Source: Devosia ginsengisoli
GTDB lineage: Bacteria > Pseudomonadota > Alphaproteobacteria > Rhizobiales > Devosiaceae
Assembly: GCF_024707105.1 (NCBI RefSeq)
Contig: NZ_JANQAJ010000009.1
Span: forward strand, 512,501-576,500
DNA: 64,000 nucleotides
Direction: 5' to 3'
Shown: positions 57,111 through 64,000 of the stretch, in pieces
How positions within the stretch are numbered: the stretch's first letter is position 1
How the letters are laid out: the number at the start of each line of letters is the position of its first letter
Made by a program: the position numbers and the translations under genes
Notes under the pieces: model-generated
What the model saw: only the letters and a program-made list of their open reading frames with translations
Database searches by the model: none
Told to the model about the DNA's origin: nothing

Positions 57111-57485
57111 ATGCCTTCCACAAAATTGATTGAGTTTCGCTTGTTGCGTAACGCTTCATATCAGCAGCGCTACGAAAGCCTTGTCGCCTCAATTAAAGCA
57201 GAAAACACAACACGCTTCGAAGAGTTCACGTCCGCATTCTTCCTGTACCACATCGACAGCGCTAAGACTCTTTTCGAGCGGCTCCTTCGTAACAGCGACC
57301 TCTATCGCGACGGGTCCGATATGCTCTTCATTATGGACCTCAACACGCAAGAACGGGCCCACATCGGCATCGACAATATCTCCGTGCTCGACTTCACCCT
57401 GGATGCCGGCAAAAAGGCCGGGAACCTATTTAGCTTGGGGGCAAATGCTCTTTCAGGGAACGCCCTTGGCATCTACCGTCGTTAA
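57111..57485 (+). CDS. Hypothetical protein beside the tRNA, atypical composition
   Basis: 124-aa protein (MPSTKLIEFRLLRNASYQQR ... SGNALGIYRR). I recognise no family. It is mostly helical and soluble, with DMLFIMDLNTQERAHIGIDN in the middle. An ATG at 57084 (MAIRQKALT) is an alternative start with a better ribosome site. Its G+C is visibly lower than that of its neighbours, with many A/T-ending codons, and it lies 250 bp after a tRNA gene, so transfer is likely. Upstream is GAAC-N7-GAAC at 56882-56896, which could be a LexA site or chance. The 56857-57083 stretch holds nothing else I can name. Confidence 0.7.
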   Translation: MPSTKLIEFRLLRNASYQQRYESLVASIKAENTTRFEEFTSAFFLYHIDSAKTLFERLLRNSDLYRDGSDMLFIMDLNTQERAHIGIDNISVLDFTLDAGKKAGNLFSLGANALSGNALGIYRR

Positions 57486-57525
57486 TCTCGCCGCGCGCCT
57501 CTATCGCAGGAGGCGCGCGGATTAA

Positions 57526-58167
57526 TCACCGCGCCGCCCAGTTGATCCCGCGGCGCAGAATCGTGGCCATTTCCGGCACCTGGAACTCGGCCGAGACATG
57601 GCCCAGCGAGGAATAGAACACCCTGCCCTTGCCATGCCGGCGTTTCCACACGACAGGCATGGTGACGCCGTCGATCCAGCTTGCATGGTCGCCGGTGAAA
57701 CTGGTGGTGGCGAGGACCTCGTTGGAGGGGTCGACATGCATGTAATATTGCTCGGAGCGATAGGCGAAGCCGTTGACGCCGGCCATGACCGGATCGTCCG
57801 GCCTTGTGATGTCGACACGGTAGTCGATGATATTGCCCGGATGGGCCACCCATTGGCCGCCGACCATGAACTGATAGTCCACCGCATCGCGGAAGGCATC
57901 GGCCATGCCGCCATGGTGACCGGCCAGGCCCACGCCACTTTCGACAGCGGCGGTGAGGTTGGAGACTTCTTCCTTCTCGATCTTGCTCATGGTGAAGATC
58001 GGGATGATGAGGCTGAGATCGTGGATGGAAGGATCGGCAAAGGCCTCGGTCGTGTTCTCGACATAGACCTTGAAGCCGTCTTCCTCGAGCCAGGTCTTGT
58101 AGATATTGGCGCATTGCTCGGGCTCATGGCCGCTCCAGCCGCCCCAGACGATCAGTGCTTCCCGCAT
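57526..58167 (-). CDS. ThuA-like (trehalose utilisation) domain protein
   Basis: 213-aa protein of the ThuA family (class I glutamine amidotransferase-like fold). It starts at the ATG at 58167 (MREALIVWGGWSGHEPEQCA) with a GAGGAGA ribosome site. Typical blocks are GVGLAGHHGGMADAFRDAVD, GGQWVAHPGNIIDYRVDI and GKGRVFYSSLGHVSAEFQVP near the C-terminus. In rhizobia ThuA helps catabolise trehalose-like sugars through 3-keto intermediates. It lies 22 bp after the ROK regulator, indicating one operon. Confidence 0.92.
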   Translation of the reverse strand: MREALIVWGGWSGHEPEQCANIYKTWLEEDGFKVYVENTTEAFADPSIHDLSLIIPIFTMSKIEKEEVSNLTAAVESGVGLAGHHGGMADAFRDAVDYQFMVGGQWVAHPGNIIDYRVDITRPDDPVMAGVNGFAYRSEQYYMHVDPSNEVLATTSFTGDHASWIDGVTMPVVWKRRHGKGRVFYSSLGHVSAEFQVPEMATILRRGINWAAR

Positions 58168-58189
58168 TCCGTTCTCCTCACGCGATAAA

Positions 58190-59371
58190 CTATTGGCCAT
58201 GCCGGGCCGGCCCGGTGGTGCCCCAGGGCGAGCCATAGAGTTCGCCCAAAGCCACGGCGGCCGCGCCGCGCGCCCATAACTGATCCCCGGCATCGTCGAT
58301 GACGATTTCGGCCAGCGTGGCCAGCGGCGCCGGAATGGCCGCGGCAAAACTCTCGCGCAGCGGCGCCAGCAGATGCTCGCCCAAAGCCAGGGTGGAACCG
58401 ACGAGAATGACGCGCGGCGGCGCGAAGAGCGCGACGAGATTGGCAATGGCAATGCCCAAAGCGGTGCCGGCACGGGCGACCACGGCGCGCAGTTCGTCAT
58501 CGCCCGCCTCGAGCAGGGCATGGACCTGCGCCATGCCCTGCTCGTGCAGGCGGGGATCGGCGAGCAAAGTGCCCTGCCCGGCCAGATCGCCGAGGCGCAT
58601 GGCAGTGTCGCCGCCCGGTCCCATGACCATGTCGCCCAGCGTCAGGCTCAGCCCATGCGCGCCGCGAAACAGCTGGCCATTATGCATGACGCCCAGGCCC
58701 AGTCCTTCCTCGATGGCGACCAGCACGAAATCGTCGTGGCGCCGCGCCTGGCCGAACCAATGCTGCGCCATGGTAATGGCGTTGGCGTCACTTTCGATGA
58801 TGGTGTCGATGCCCAGCCGGGCCGTGATGGCCTCGTGCAGCGGGGCATCGAGGTCGCCGAGCACGCTGCTGGCCAGCACCTGGCCGCTGCCATGCTCGAC
58901 AATGCCAGGCAGGCTGAGCGCCACCGCTTTGATCTGCTCGAGTCCCAGCCCCGCATCGCCCACGCAGCGCCGCACGCCATCGGCGACAAGATCGGCAATA
59001 TCCGGCGTGGCAAGCGCCGTGATGCGCGCCGGCAGGGTCAGGCCGGCCAGCACGTCGCCCTGGAAATTGGTGGCGACGCAGACAATACGATCACCGGCCA
59101 GCCTGACCCCGACCACCCAGGCCGCCTCGGGATGGAGTGCCAGCATGACGCGGGGCCGCCCGCGCAGGCTCTGGCTGCGGATATCGCCCTCATGCCTGAC
59201 GGTGATGAGCCCGTCATCGAGCAAAGCGGCGGTGATGGCCGAAACCGTGGTGGCCGACAATTCCGTACGCGCGCCGATCTCGACGCGGGCAATCGGGCCA
59301 TGCCGGCGGATCGTGTCGAGCACGAGGAAGCGGTTGATGGCCCGCATCAATTCGGGGTCGGCGGTCTTCAT
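58190..59371 (-). CDS. ROK family transcriptional regulator
   Basis: Sugar-responsive regulator of 393 aa: an N-terminal winged helix (NRFLVLDTIRRHGPIARVEI, GARTELSATTVSAITAALLD) and a C-terminal sugar-kinase-like ROK domain with VVGVRLAGDRIVCV and the glycine-rich EEGLGLGVMHNGQLFRGAHG. The His/Cys zinc motif of glucokinase-type ROK proteins is not evident, so it is probably a pure regulator. A perfect 16-bp palindrome 26 bp upstream of its start is a likely operator. The co-transcribed thuA gene suggests control of a disaccharide pathway. Confidence 0.92.
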   Translation of the reverse strand: MKTADPELMRAINRFLVLDTIRRHGPIARVEIGARTELSATTVSAITAALLDDGLITVRHEGDIRSQSLRGRPRVMLALHPEAAWVVGVRLAGDRIVCVATNFQGDVLAGLTLPARITALATPDIADLVADGVRRCVGDAGLGLEQIKAVALSLPGIVEHGSGQVLASSVLGDLDAPLHEAITARLGIDTIIESDANAITMAQHWFGQARRHDDFVLVAIEEGLGLGVMHNGQLFRGAHGLSLTLGDMVMGPGGDTAMRLGDLAGQGTLLADPRLHEQGMAQVHALLEAGDDELRAVVARAGTALGIAIANLVALFAPPRVILVGSTLALGEHLLAPLRESFAAAIPAPLATLAEIVIDDAGDQLWARGAAAVALGELYGSPWGTTGPARHGQ

Positions 59372-59396
59372 GCAGGCGCGGGGCTCGCTGGCGGGT

Positions 59397-59412
59397 CCCG
59401 ATTTAAATCGGG
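59397..59412. promoter_or_regulatory. Palindromic operator candidate upstream of ROK-thuA
   Basis: CCCGATTTAAATCGGG, a perfect 16-bp palindrome with an AT core in a GC-rich setting, 26 bp before the ROK start codon. The position suits autorepression by the ROK protein. Confidence 0.65.
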
Positions 59413-59579
59413 ATGCAAAATAACTCCCTGCTTGTAGGCGCCTGCCGCCGGCAAGCGCAAGGCCAAATCATCAGGCGTTAAGCCAAAGTCAGGGCTTGAG
59501 CGCTATCAAGGCAGCCAACCATCTTTTGGCCTTGCTGACCGCCTAACCGGGCAGCGACCCTATTTGACCGAGGATTTCC

Positions 59580-60068
59580 ATGACCGTTCTGCGCGCCCTC
59601 AAGCCCGCCATCCTGCCCTTGGCCGCCCTGCTGGCCGGAGTAACCATCGCGGCTTGCAGCATGGGGGGTGGCGCCAGCACGCCCATCGCCCTGTCGCCCG
59701 GCCTGTCGGCCCGCATGGACCAGCCCGGCGCCAGCCTCGACCGGGCCCAGGCCATCGGCATGATCAACGCCTATCGCGCCACCAATGGCCTGCCCGCGCT
59801 GACGCCGGACGCGGCTTTGGACGGCACGGCCCAGGCGCTGGCCGACCAATATGCCCGCACCGGCAACCCGCCCCGCGCCCCGCAGGAGCTGACGGTGATG
59901 AAGCTCAGCGCCGGCTACGCCACCTTTGCCGAGACCTTCTCGGGCTGGCGCAACAGCGCGGCCGATGCGGTGGGCCTCAAGGCAACGGCCACCAAGGCCG
60001 GCGTCGCCATGGCCTATAGCCCGAGCTCGAGCTATGGCGTGCACTGGGTGCTCGTGCTTGACGACTGA
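59580..60068 (+). CDS. CAP-domain lipoprotein (SCP/PR1-like)
   Basis: 162-aa exported lipoprotein with lipobox TIAACS at about residue 26 (MTVLRALKPAILPLAALLAG). The CAP domain includes AIGMINAYRATNGLPALTPD and the late AYSPSSSYGVHWVLVLDD, as in bacterial YkwD-like proteins. Function of bacterial CAP proteins is largely unknown; some bind lipids or act in the cell wall. The stop overlaps the tusA frame downstream. Confidence 0.9.
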   Translation: MTVLRALKPAILPLAALLAGVTIAACSMGGGASTPIALSPGLSARMDQPGASLDRAQAIGMINAYRATNGLPALTPDAALDGTAQALADQYARTGNPPRAPQELTVMKLSAGYATFAETFSGWRNSAADAVGLKATATKAGVAMAYSPSSSYGVHWVLVLDD

Positions 60069-60285
60069 GCCCGACACCATCGATGCACGCGGGCTGAAAT
60101 GCCCGCTGCCGGTCCTGAAGATGGAAAAGCGCCTGGCGGGCCTGCCGCCGGGTGCCAGCCTTGTCGTGCTGGCCACCGACCCGATGGCCAAGGTGGATAT
60201 TCCCCTGTTCTGCAGGCAGAAGGGCCATGACTGCACCGTCACCACGGATGGCGATGTCCTGCATTTTGCCATCGTAAAGGGGTGA
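60058..60285 (+). CDS. Sulfurtransferase TusA family protein
   Basis: Small sulfur carrier of 75 aa. The signature DARGLKCPLPVLK carries the active Cys, followed by DPMAKVDIPLFCRQKGHDC and a C-terminal strand FAIVKG. No ATG is available; the TTG at 60058 gives a normal TusA length, overlaps the CAP stop and has GGGTG upstream. It probably passes sulfur from a cysteine desulfurase for thiolation or cofactor synthesis; the partner is not known. Confidence 0.85.
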   Translation: MTTEPDTIDARGLKCPLPVLKMEKRLAGLPPGASLVVLATDPMAKVDIPLFCRQKGHDCTVTTDGDVLHFAIVKG

Positions 60286-60338
60286 CAGGACGGGCTGCAT
60301 GAGGTGAAGTGGACCTGCGGCGAGCAGAGGAGGTCCAA

Positions 60339-61322
60339 ATGACACTTTCCACATGCAGCTCTGTTGCGCTCCGCGCAATGCTGGCCGCCAGCCTGATACT
60401 CCCCACCACCGCCATGGCCCAGGACAATCCGGGCTGGCATGGCACCGCCTATGAGGGCATGGCGACGCTGTTCTATGGCACGCCGCAATCGGACCATGCC
60501 GAGCTTTCCTTTTCCTGCGAGGCCGGCAGCGGCACGGCCACTTTCGTCTTCGCCTTCGCCCCGATCCGGGCCGTCGACGGCGTCGAGGTCGTCGTAACCC
60601 TCGAGGCCGGCGATATCTCCCTGCCCATCCAGACCACCGGCATATTGCTGGAAATGGACGATCAGTTCCTGCTCGAAGGCCAGGTTCCGCTCGATGCGCA
60701 GCTCACCGACCTGCTGGGCTCGGAAGGCGTGCTGAGCGTTTTCGTCGAGGACGGGTCAGCGGAATATTCGCTGGATGGCGCAATGGAAGCGGCAACCGAT
60801 TTGCTCGAGACCTGCGGGCAGGATGCCGATACGGCAGCCATCGAGATCTGCGAGTTCGACGCCTGGGTGCAGGGCAGCGGCCCGAGCGCCCGGGTCATCC
60901 GCGAGGGGCCGTCCGCCGATGCCGCTGCCATTGCCGATATGCCGGGGCCTTACGAGGGCTATAATGACATAGCCTATCCCACGGTGAGCATTACCGGCTC
61001 CAAGGATGGCTGGTTCCGCATCGACGAGGTCACTACGGACCGCTATGCCGACAGGGACCTCATCGTGGCCTTCACAGGCGAAGGCTGGGTGCCGGGCAAG
61101 GCGCTGGCGCTGTGGGTGGAAAGCCCGGTCCTGCTCGAGGCACCGGCGGGCGACGCGGCAATTGCCATAAATTTCAGCGACGGCAGCCACAATCTGCTGA
61201 CGGTCGACCGGCTTTATGCCTGCCACGGCAACTGGGTCGAAGTCGGCGGAACCTATGGTGACGGCAGGGTACGCGGCTGGTCGCGCGACATCTGCGAGAG
61301 CCAGATCACCACCTGCCCGTAA
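60339..61322 (+). CDS. Exported protein with SH3-like domain
   Basis: 327 aa from the ATG at 60339, preceded by a strong GAGGAGG ribosome site. The signal peptide is MTLSTCSSVALRAMLAASLI, cleaved after AMA. The first half is a beta-rich domain of unknown type (ELSFSCEAGSGTATFVFAFA, GVEVVVTLEAGDISLPIQTT). The C-terminal part (VIREGPSADAAAIADMPG, DGWFRIDEVTTDRY, GEGWVPGKALALWV) resembles bacterial SH3 (SH3b) repeats that bind cell-wall components. No enzymatic motif is visible. Confidence 0.8.
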   Translation: MTLSTCSSVALRAMLAASLILPTTAMAQDNPGWHGTAYEGMATLFYGTPQSDHAELSFSCEAGSGTATFVFAFAPIRAVDGVEVVVTLEAGDISLPIQTTGILLEMDDQFLLEGQVPLDAQLTDLLGSEGVLSVFVEDGSAEYSLDGAMEAATDLLETCGQDADTAAIEICEFDAWVQGSGPSARVIREGPSADAAAIADMPGPYEGYNDIAYPTVSITGSKDGWFRIDEVTTDRYADRDLIVAFTGEGWVPGKALALWVESPVLLEAPAGDAAIAINFSDGSHNLLTVDRLYACHGNWVEVGGTYGDGRVRGWSRDICESQITTCP

Positions 61323-61327
61323 GCGGT

Positions 61328-61708
61328 CTAGGGCGACGGCACCGCCTGCTGCAATTGGGCGACGAAATCCATCGAGCGCACCAGCATCAGTTTGATGGTA
61401 CCGCGCGAATGGCGGATTTCCACCCGCTCCGAAGCCATGCGCTTTTCCACGCCGATATCGGCAATGTCGGCGAGGGGAACCGCCCAGCTATCCAGCGGAG
61501 CGCGCGACTTGGTCAGCCGCGTCTGGGTGAACTGGAGTTTTCCGTCGGCAAGGGCCAGCGTGCCGCTTAGCCAAACGCCCCCGTTGCGCTTGAGCATGAA
61601 AGTGGTGGCGGGCAGGACGATCCAGCGCCAGAGCGGTATTTTATAGCCTGCCGGAAACGGCTTGAGCCAGGCGGCGGGGATCGAAGCGACAGGTGCGATT
61701 TCGGTCAA
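61328..61708 (-). CDS. Hypothetical protein, PH/GRAM-like
   Basis: 126-aa protein of unknown function. The pattern WLSGTLALADGKLQFTQTRL followed by WAVPLADIADIGVEKRMASE and RVEIRHSRGTIKLML is typical of small PH-like (GRAM) folds, a beta-sheet with a C-terminal helix. A hydrophobic stretch (WIVLPATTFML) lies at about residues 30-40. It converges with the SH3-like gene, 5 bp apart, and marks the last chromosomal gene before the integrative element. Confidence 0.7.
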   Translation of the reverse strand: MTEIAPVASIPAAWLKPFPAGYKIPLWRWIVLPATTFMLKRNGGVWLSGTLALADGKLQFTQTRLTKSRAPLDSWAVPLADIADIGVEKRMASERVEIRHSRGTIKLMLVRSMDFVAQLQQAVPSP

Positions 61709-61838
61709 GGCGGCTCTCGGATTCGCCAGGCTCTCGGCTGATGGTGCCCCCCGCCGGACTCCATCGGCAAGGGATCGATTAACCTAACTATTTGATTTCA
61801 TTTACTAATTGCGATGCGGTGGAAACCACCCTTGACCG

Positions 61839-61885
61839 CGTGCCCCAAAACGTGCCCCAAAACGCGCCCCAGAACAAGCCCCAAT
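61839..61885 (+). repeat. 12-bp tandem repeats at the integrase start (possible att/arm sites)
   Basis: Four copies of a 12-bp unit (CGTGCCCCAAAA twice, CGCGCCCCAGAA, CAAGCCCCAAT) run up to the integrase start codon. Short direct repeats beside a tyrosine integrase often bind its N-terminal arm domain. The 61709-61838 stretch before them is AT-richer and shows no tRNA. Confidence 0.6.
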
Positions 61886-63269
61886 GGGCGAGGCTATGGA
61901 CCATCGGCGCGACCCTGTCAAAGACCGGCATCTGATTACTAAGGGCGAGTGGTATCACTACAAGCGCCGTGTCCCCACCAGCGTGCATGCTGTCGTGGGC
62001 GGCGATACGCATGTCCGCAAGAGCCTCAAGACCAAAGACCTGGCCATTGCCCGAGAGAAGCGCAATGAGCTTGAGGCAGCCGACGACAAGCTGTGGCAGG
62101 CCCTCGCCCTGGGGCGCAATGCCGACAGCGCCCGCAAGGCCTATGACGCCGCCGTCTCGGTGGCGCTCGCGCTTCGCCTGCCCTACCGCGAAGCCGCCCA
62201 GGTGGCCGACCTTCCCCTCCCTGACGTTCTGACGCGGCTGGCCGCAGTGCCGGTCAATGCCCCGACGCGGCCGATCGCCGACGCCGCGCTTGGCCTGGTC
62301 AAGGTGCCGGACGTCTCTGTGTCTGACGCCTTTGATATCTATTTCGATGAGATCGCGCCGGCCGAGCTGCGCGGTAAGAGCGCGCAGCAGCGCGCCGACT
62401 GGCGCAAGGTCAAGCTGCGGGCGCGAAACAATTTCATCGCCGTGGTGGGCGAGGTGCCGGTTTCCACGATCACGAGGGAACAGGCCCTCAAATTCTACGA
62501 TTTCTGGCGCCGGCGTATTGCGCCGAATGACGCGGAGATCGCCGAGGGTGCCCTGGTCACCCATTCCCCGGCCAGCGGCAACCGGGATATCGGCAATATG
62601 CGGGTGATGTTCTCTGCTTATCATCGCCATATCGGCGACATGGATCGCTTCAATCCCTTCTCGGGCCTCGGCTTCGACGAGAATGATGAGCGCACCCGGC
62701 CCCCCTTCCCCACTGACTGGATCGTCAAGACCATCCTGGCCAAAGGCGCGCTCGACTCCCTCAACGCGCCGGCGCGCCGCATTTTCCTGACGCTGGTGGA
62801 GACCGGGGCGCGGCCGAGCGAGATCTGCAACCTGCGGCCGGGCCAGATCCAGCTCAAGCATGAAGTTCCCCACCTGATCATCCGACCGCATCGCGATCGC
62901 GACGATCCGCGTGAGGTCAAGACCAGCTCGGCCGAGCGCAAAGTGCCTCTGGTGGGGGTATCGCTGGCAGCGATGCGCGCCAGCCCCGAGGGTTTCCCGG
63001 ACTATGTCGAGAAGGGCACGACGCTTTCCAACACGCTGATGAAGCACTTCCGGGTGCACAAGCTGCTGCCGACGCCGGAGCACAAGATCTACTCGATCCG
63101 CCACTCATTCGAGGATCGGATGAAGGACGCCGGCATAGATGAAGAATTGCGCAAGCTGCTCATGGGGCATGCGATCGACCGGCCCACTTATGGGGTCGGC
63201 GGCAGCCTCAAATGGCGGCAAGAGAATTTGCAGAAGATCGCCCTGCCGTTTGACCGCGCGATAGTCTAG
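61884..63269 (+). CDS. Tyrosine site-specific integrase of an integrative element or prophage
   Basis: 461-aa recombinase. The N-terminal DNA-binding part (GEWYHYKRRVPTSVHAVVGG, KSLKTKDLAIAREKRNEL) is the type found in phage integrases of alphaproteobacteria. The catalytic domain shows Arg in LVETGARPSEICNLRPGQ, His-x-x-Arg in YSIRHSFEDRMKD, and the Tyr nucleophile in RPTYGVGGSLKW. Twelve-bp direct repeats end at its start codon. The genes that follow are on the opposite strand and phage-like, so it marks the left edge of a mobile element. Confidence 0.93.
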   Translation: MGEAMDHRRDPVKDRHLITKGEWYHYKRRVPTSVHAVVGGDTHVRKSLKTKDLAIAREKRNELEAADDKLWQALALGRNADSARKAYDAAVSVALALRLPYREAAQVADLPLPDVLTRLAAVPVNAPTRPIADAALGLVKVPDVSVSDAFDIYFDEIAPAELRGKSAQQRADWRKVKLRARNNFIAVVGEVPVSTITREQALKFYDFWRRRIAPNDAEIAEGALVTHSPASGNRDIGNMRVMFSAYHRHIGDMDRFNPFSGLGFDENDERTRPPFPTDWIVKTILAKGALDSLNAPARRIFLTLVETGARPSEICNLRPGQIQLKHEVPHLIIRPHRDRDDPREVKTSSAERKVPLVGVSLAAMRASPEGFPDYVEKGTTLSNTLMKHFRVHKLLPTPEHKIYSIRHSFEDRMKDAGIDEELRKLLMGHAIDRPTYGVGGSLKWRQENLQKIALPFDRAIV

Positions 63270-63462
63270 CCAAGCGCGCGCGAACGCCTGCCAGTTCGTC
63301 ATTCTGATTGCGAAGGGCATCAAGCTCGCGTTCAAGCCTGCGCCAGATGGGCAGGTAGACAATGCCTTCGTCGGGCGCCTCCGACATGATCACGGCCAGC
63401 CGGTCGAGCGCTGTTTCCAGCGTCTCGGCGGTTATGGGCTGGCCGGGAACATAGAAGGCCAT
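63208..63462 (-). CDS. Hypothetical phage-type protein
   Basis: 84 aa (MAFYVPGQPITAETLETALD ... RSSANSLAAI), overlapping the integrase 3' end by about 60 bp on the opposite strand. It is helical and charged, with YLPIWRRLERELDALRNQ. I recognise no family. Its size, strand and tight spacing to the next two genes suggest it belongs to the prophage early region. Confidence 0.6.
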   Translation of the reverse strand: MAFYVPGQPITAETLETALDRLAVIMSEAPDEGIVYLPIWRRLERELDALRNQNDELAGVRARLARLSRGQTAGRSSANSLAAI

Positions 63463-63466
63463 GGCG

Positions 63467-63673
63467 TCACTCGTCCATGACGTCGAGCAGTTCGCTGACC
63501 GATGTGTCGGCCGGCAGCTCTGCGAGGAAGCGCTTTACCCGCCCACGCAACCGGGCAATGTCCCGATCGCTGGCCGTGCGACGGCTGGTGACTTCGCTAC
63601 CGATCGTATCGCCGCAGGCGATTTCCAGGGCCTGCTCGATGTCGTCATTGTCGATTGCCGCGAAGCCCATCAC
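63467..63673 (-). CDS. Small hypothetical phage-type protein
   Basis: 68 aa (MMGFAAIDNDDIEQALEIAC ... LLDVMDE), acidic and probably helical. It lies 4 bp upstream of the preceding entry, and its ATG overlaps the stop of the HD hydrolase gene, so the three are one operon. No family recognised. Confidence 0.6.
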   Translation of the reverse strand: MMGFAAIDNDDIEQALEIACGDTIGSEVTSRRTASDRDIARLRGRVKRFLAELPADTSVSELLDVMDE

Positions 63674-64000
63674 GCCACCTTCCCATAAGGGCGCAGCGCG
63701 CCCTCGAGGGCGAGCAGGAATTTCTCTTCCACCACCGGCTGGGTCATGAACTTGATACGCGTGGGGAGTGGCCTGGCCTTGGGCATGAAATTGCCACTGC
63801 GCCCCGCCACCACGTCACGGAATTCGGTGGCGAGTGCGATCTGGTCGGCCTCGTGCACGTCGGCCGCGATGGCCGGCGCCGGCGACGGCAGGCCGAAGGC
63901 GGGGTAGATCGCCTCGTTGAGGATGCGCCGCTCATATGCCACCAGGTCGACGCCCAGCGTCAGCAGGAAGCCCTTCCACGGCGTGATATTGTCGCCGGTG
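63670..64000 (-). CDS. Phage-type HD phosphohydrolase, C-terminal part (runs off window)
   Basis: The frame is open to the end of the window, so only the C-terminal 109 codons are seen: ...TPWKGFLLTLGVDLVAYERR, then ILNEAIYPAFGLPSPAPAIA and EADQIALATEFRDVVAG. This resembles the end of the YfbR-like HD hydrolases common in prophages (AVKAADERLLATE-type block), which cut deoxynucleotides. The metal-binding HD motifs should lie upstream, outside the window. Assignment is moderate. Confidence 0.6.
   Translation of the reverse strand, partial: TGDNITPWKGFLLTLGVDLVAYERRILNEAIYPAFGLPSPAPAIAADVHEADQIALATEFRDVVAGRSGNFMPKARPLPTRIKFMTQPVVEEKFLLALEGALRPYGKVA

Noticed and set aside
61709-61838. tRNA gene as attachment site of the integrative element
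   Set aside because: I looked for acceptor and T-arm sequences before the integrase and found none; the nearest tRNA is 5 kb away with ordinary genes between.

Overview
The window is a high-G+C alphaproteobacterial chromosome segment. Gene content and order point to Hyphomicrobiales, probably Devosiaceae: bolA / dnaJ-like / cobS / cobT, aroB-aroK / xerD / accA, secA / parvulin / argJ / mutT, prfA-prmC-DUF4167-clpB, ptsP-lysC-ubiG and helicase-S4-ferredoxin-carD are neighbourhoods I know from that order. The genus is an inference; no rRNA is present.

Layout. 0-8.6 kb: the end of an M23 cell-wall peptidase; a VOC/MFS pair behind an excellent LexA box; clpB with a heat-shock type promoter; a LuxR-type regulator; DUF4167. 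8.9-19.5 kb: translation termination (prfA, prmC), nitrogen PTS (ptsP), lysC, ubiG, an AlkD-like DNA repair gene, ilvD and an aldo/keto reductase. 19.7-31.7 kb: DUF1178, nitrilase-like, grxC, comF, a BioC-like methyltransferase, carD, ferredoxin, an S4 protein, a split RNA helicase, SnoaL, DUF3108 and rpmB. 32-44.5 kb: a queuosine-precursor transporter, a phytase-like esterase, the cobaltochelatase subunits cobT/cobS, a J-domain protein, bolA, aroB, broken aroK, xerD, accA and an L,D-transpeptidase. 44.7-56.6 kb: secA, parvulin, a TetR pair, argJ, a GNAT, mutT, an orphan Flp pilin, an M48 peptidase, a thermonuclease and a DMT transporter. 56.8-61.7 kb: tRNA-Arg(CCT), an unusual lower-G+C gene, thuA/ROK, a CAP lipoprotein, tusA and an SH3-like exported protein. 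From about 61.8 kb an integrative element or prophage begins: a tyrosine integrase with 12-bp direct repeats, then small phage-type genes and a partial HD hydrolase running off the end.

Two features run through the whole window. First, many dispersed palindromic repeats (at least six families, about 19 copies) lie between genes. One copy sits in frame inside prmC and another supplies the C-terminus of a TetR protein. Second, four genes (MFS transporter, RNA helicase, aroK, a membrane protein) are each split by one apparent single-base shift in a G/C-rich stretch. That looks more like sequence error than decay, because aroK and the helicase are otherwise intact.

I found no CRISPR array, defence island or secondary-metabolite cluster. 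The least explained items are a pair of diverged ~330-bp intergenic elements flanking the SnoaL gene, the long carD leader with a terminator-like hairpin, the repeat captured in prmC, and the LexA-controlled VOC/MFS pair.
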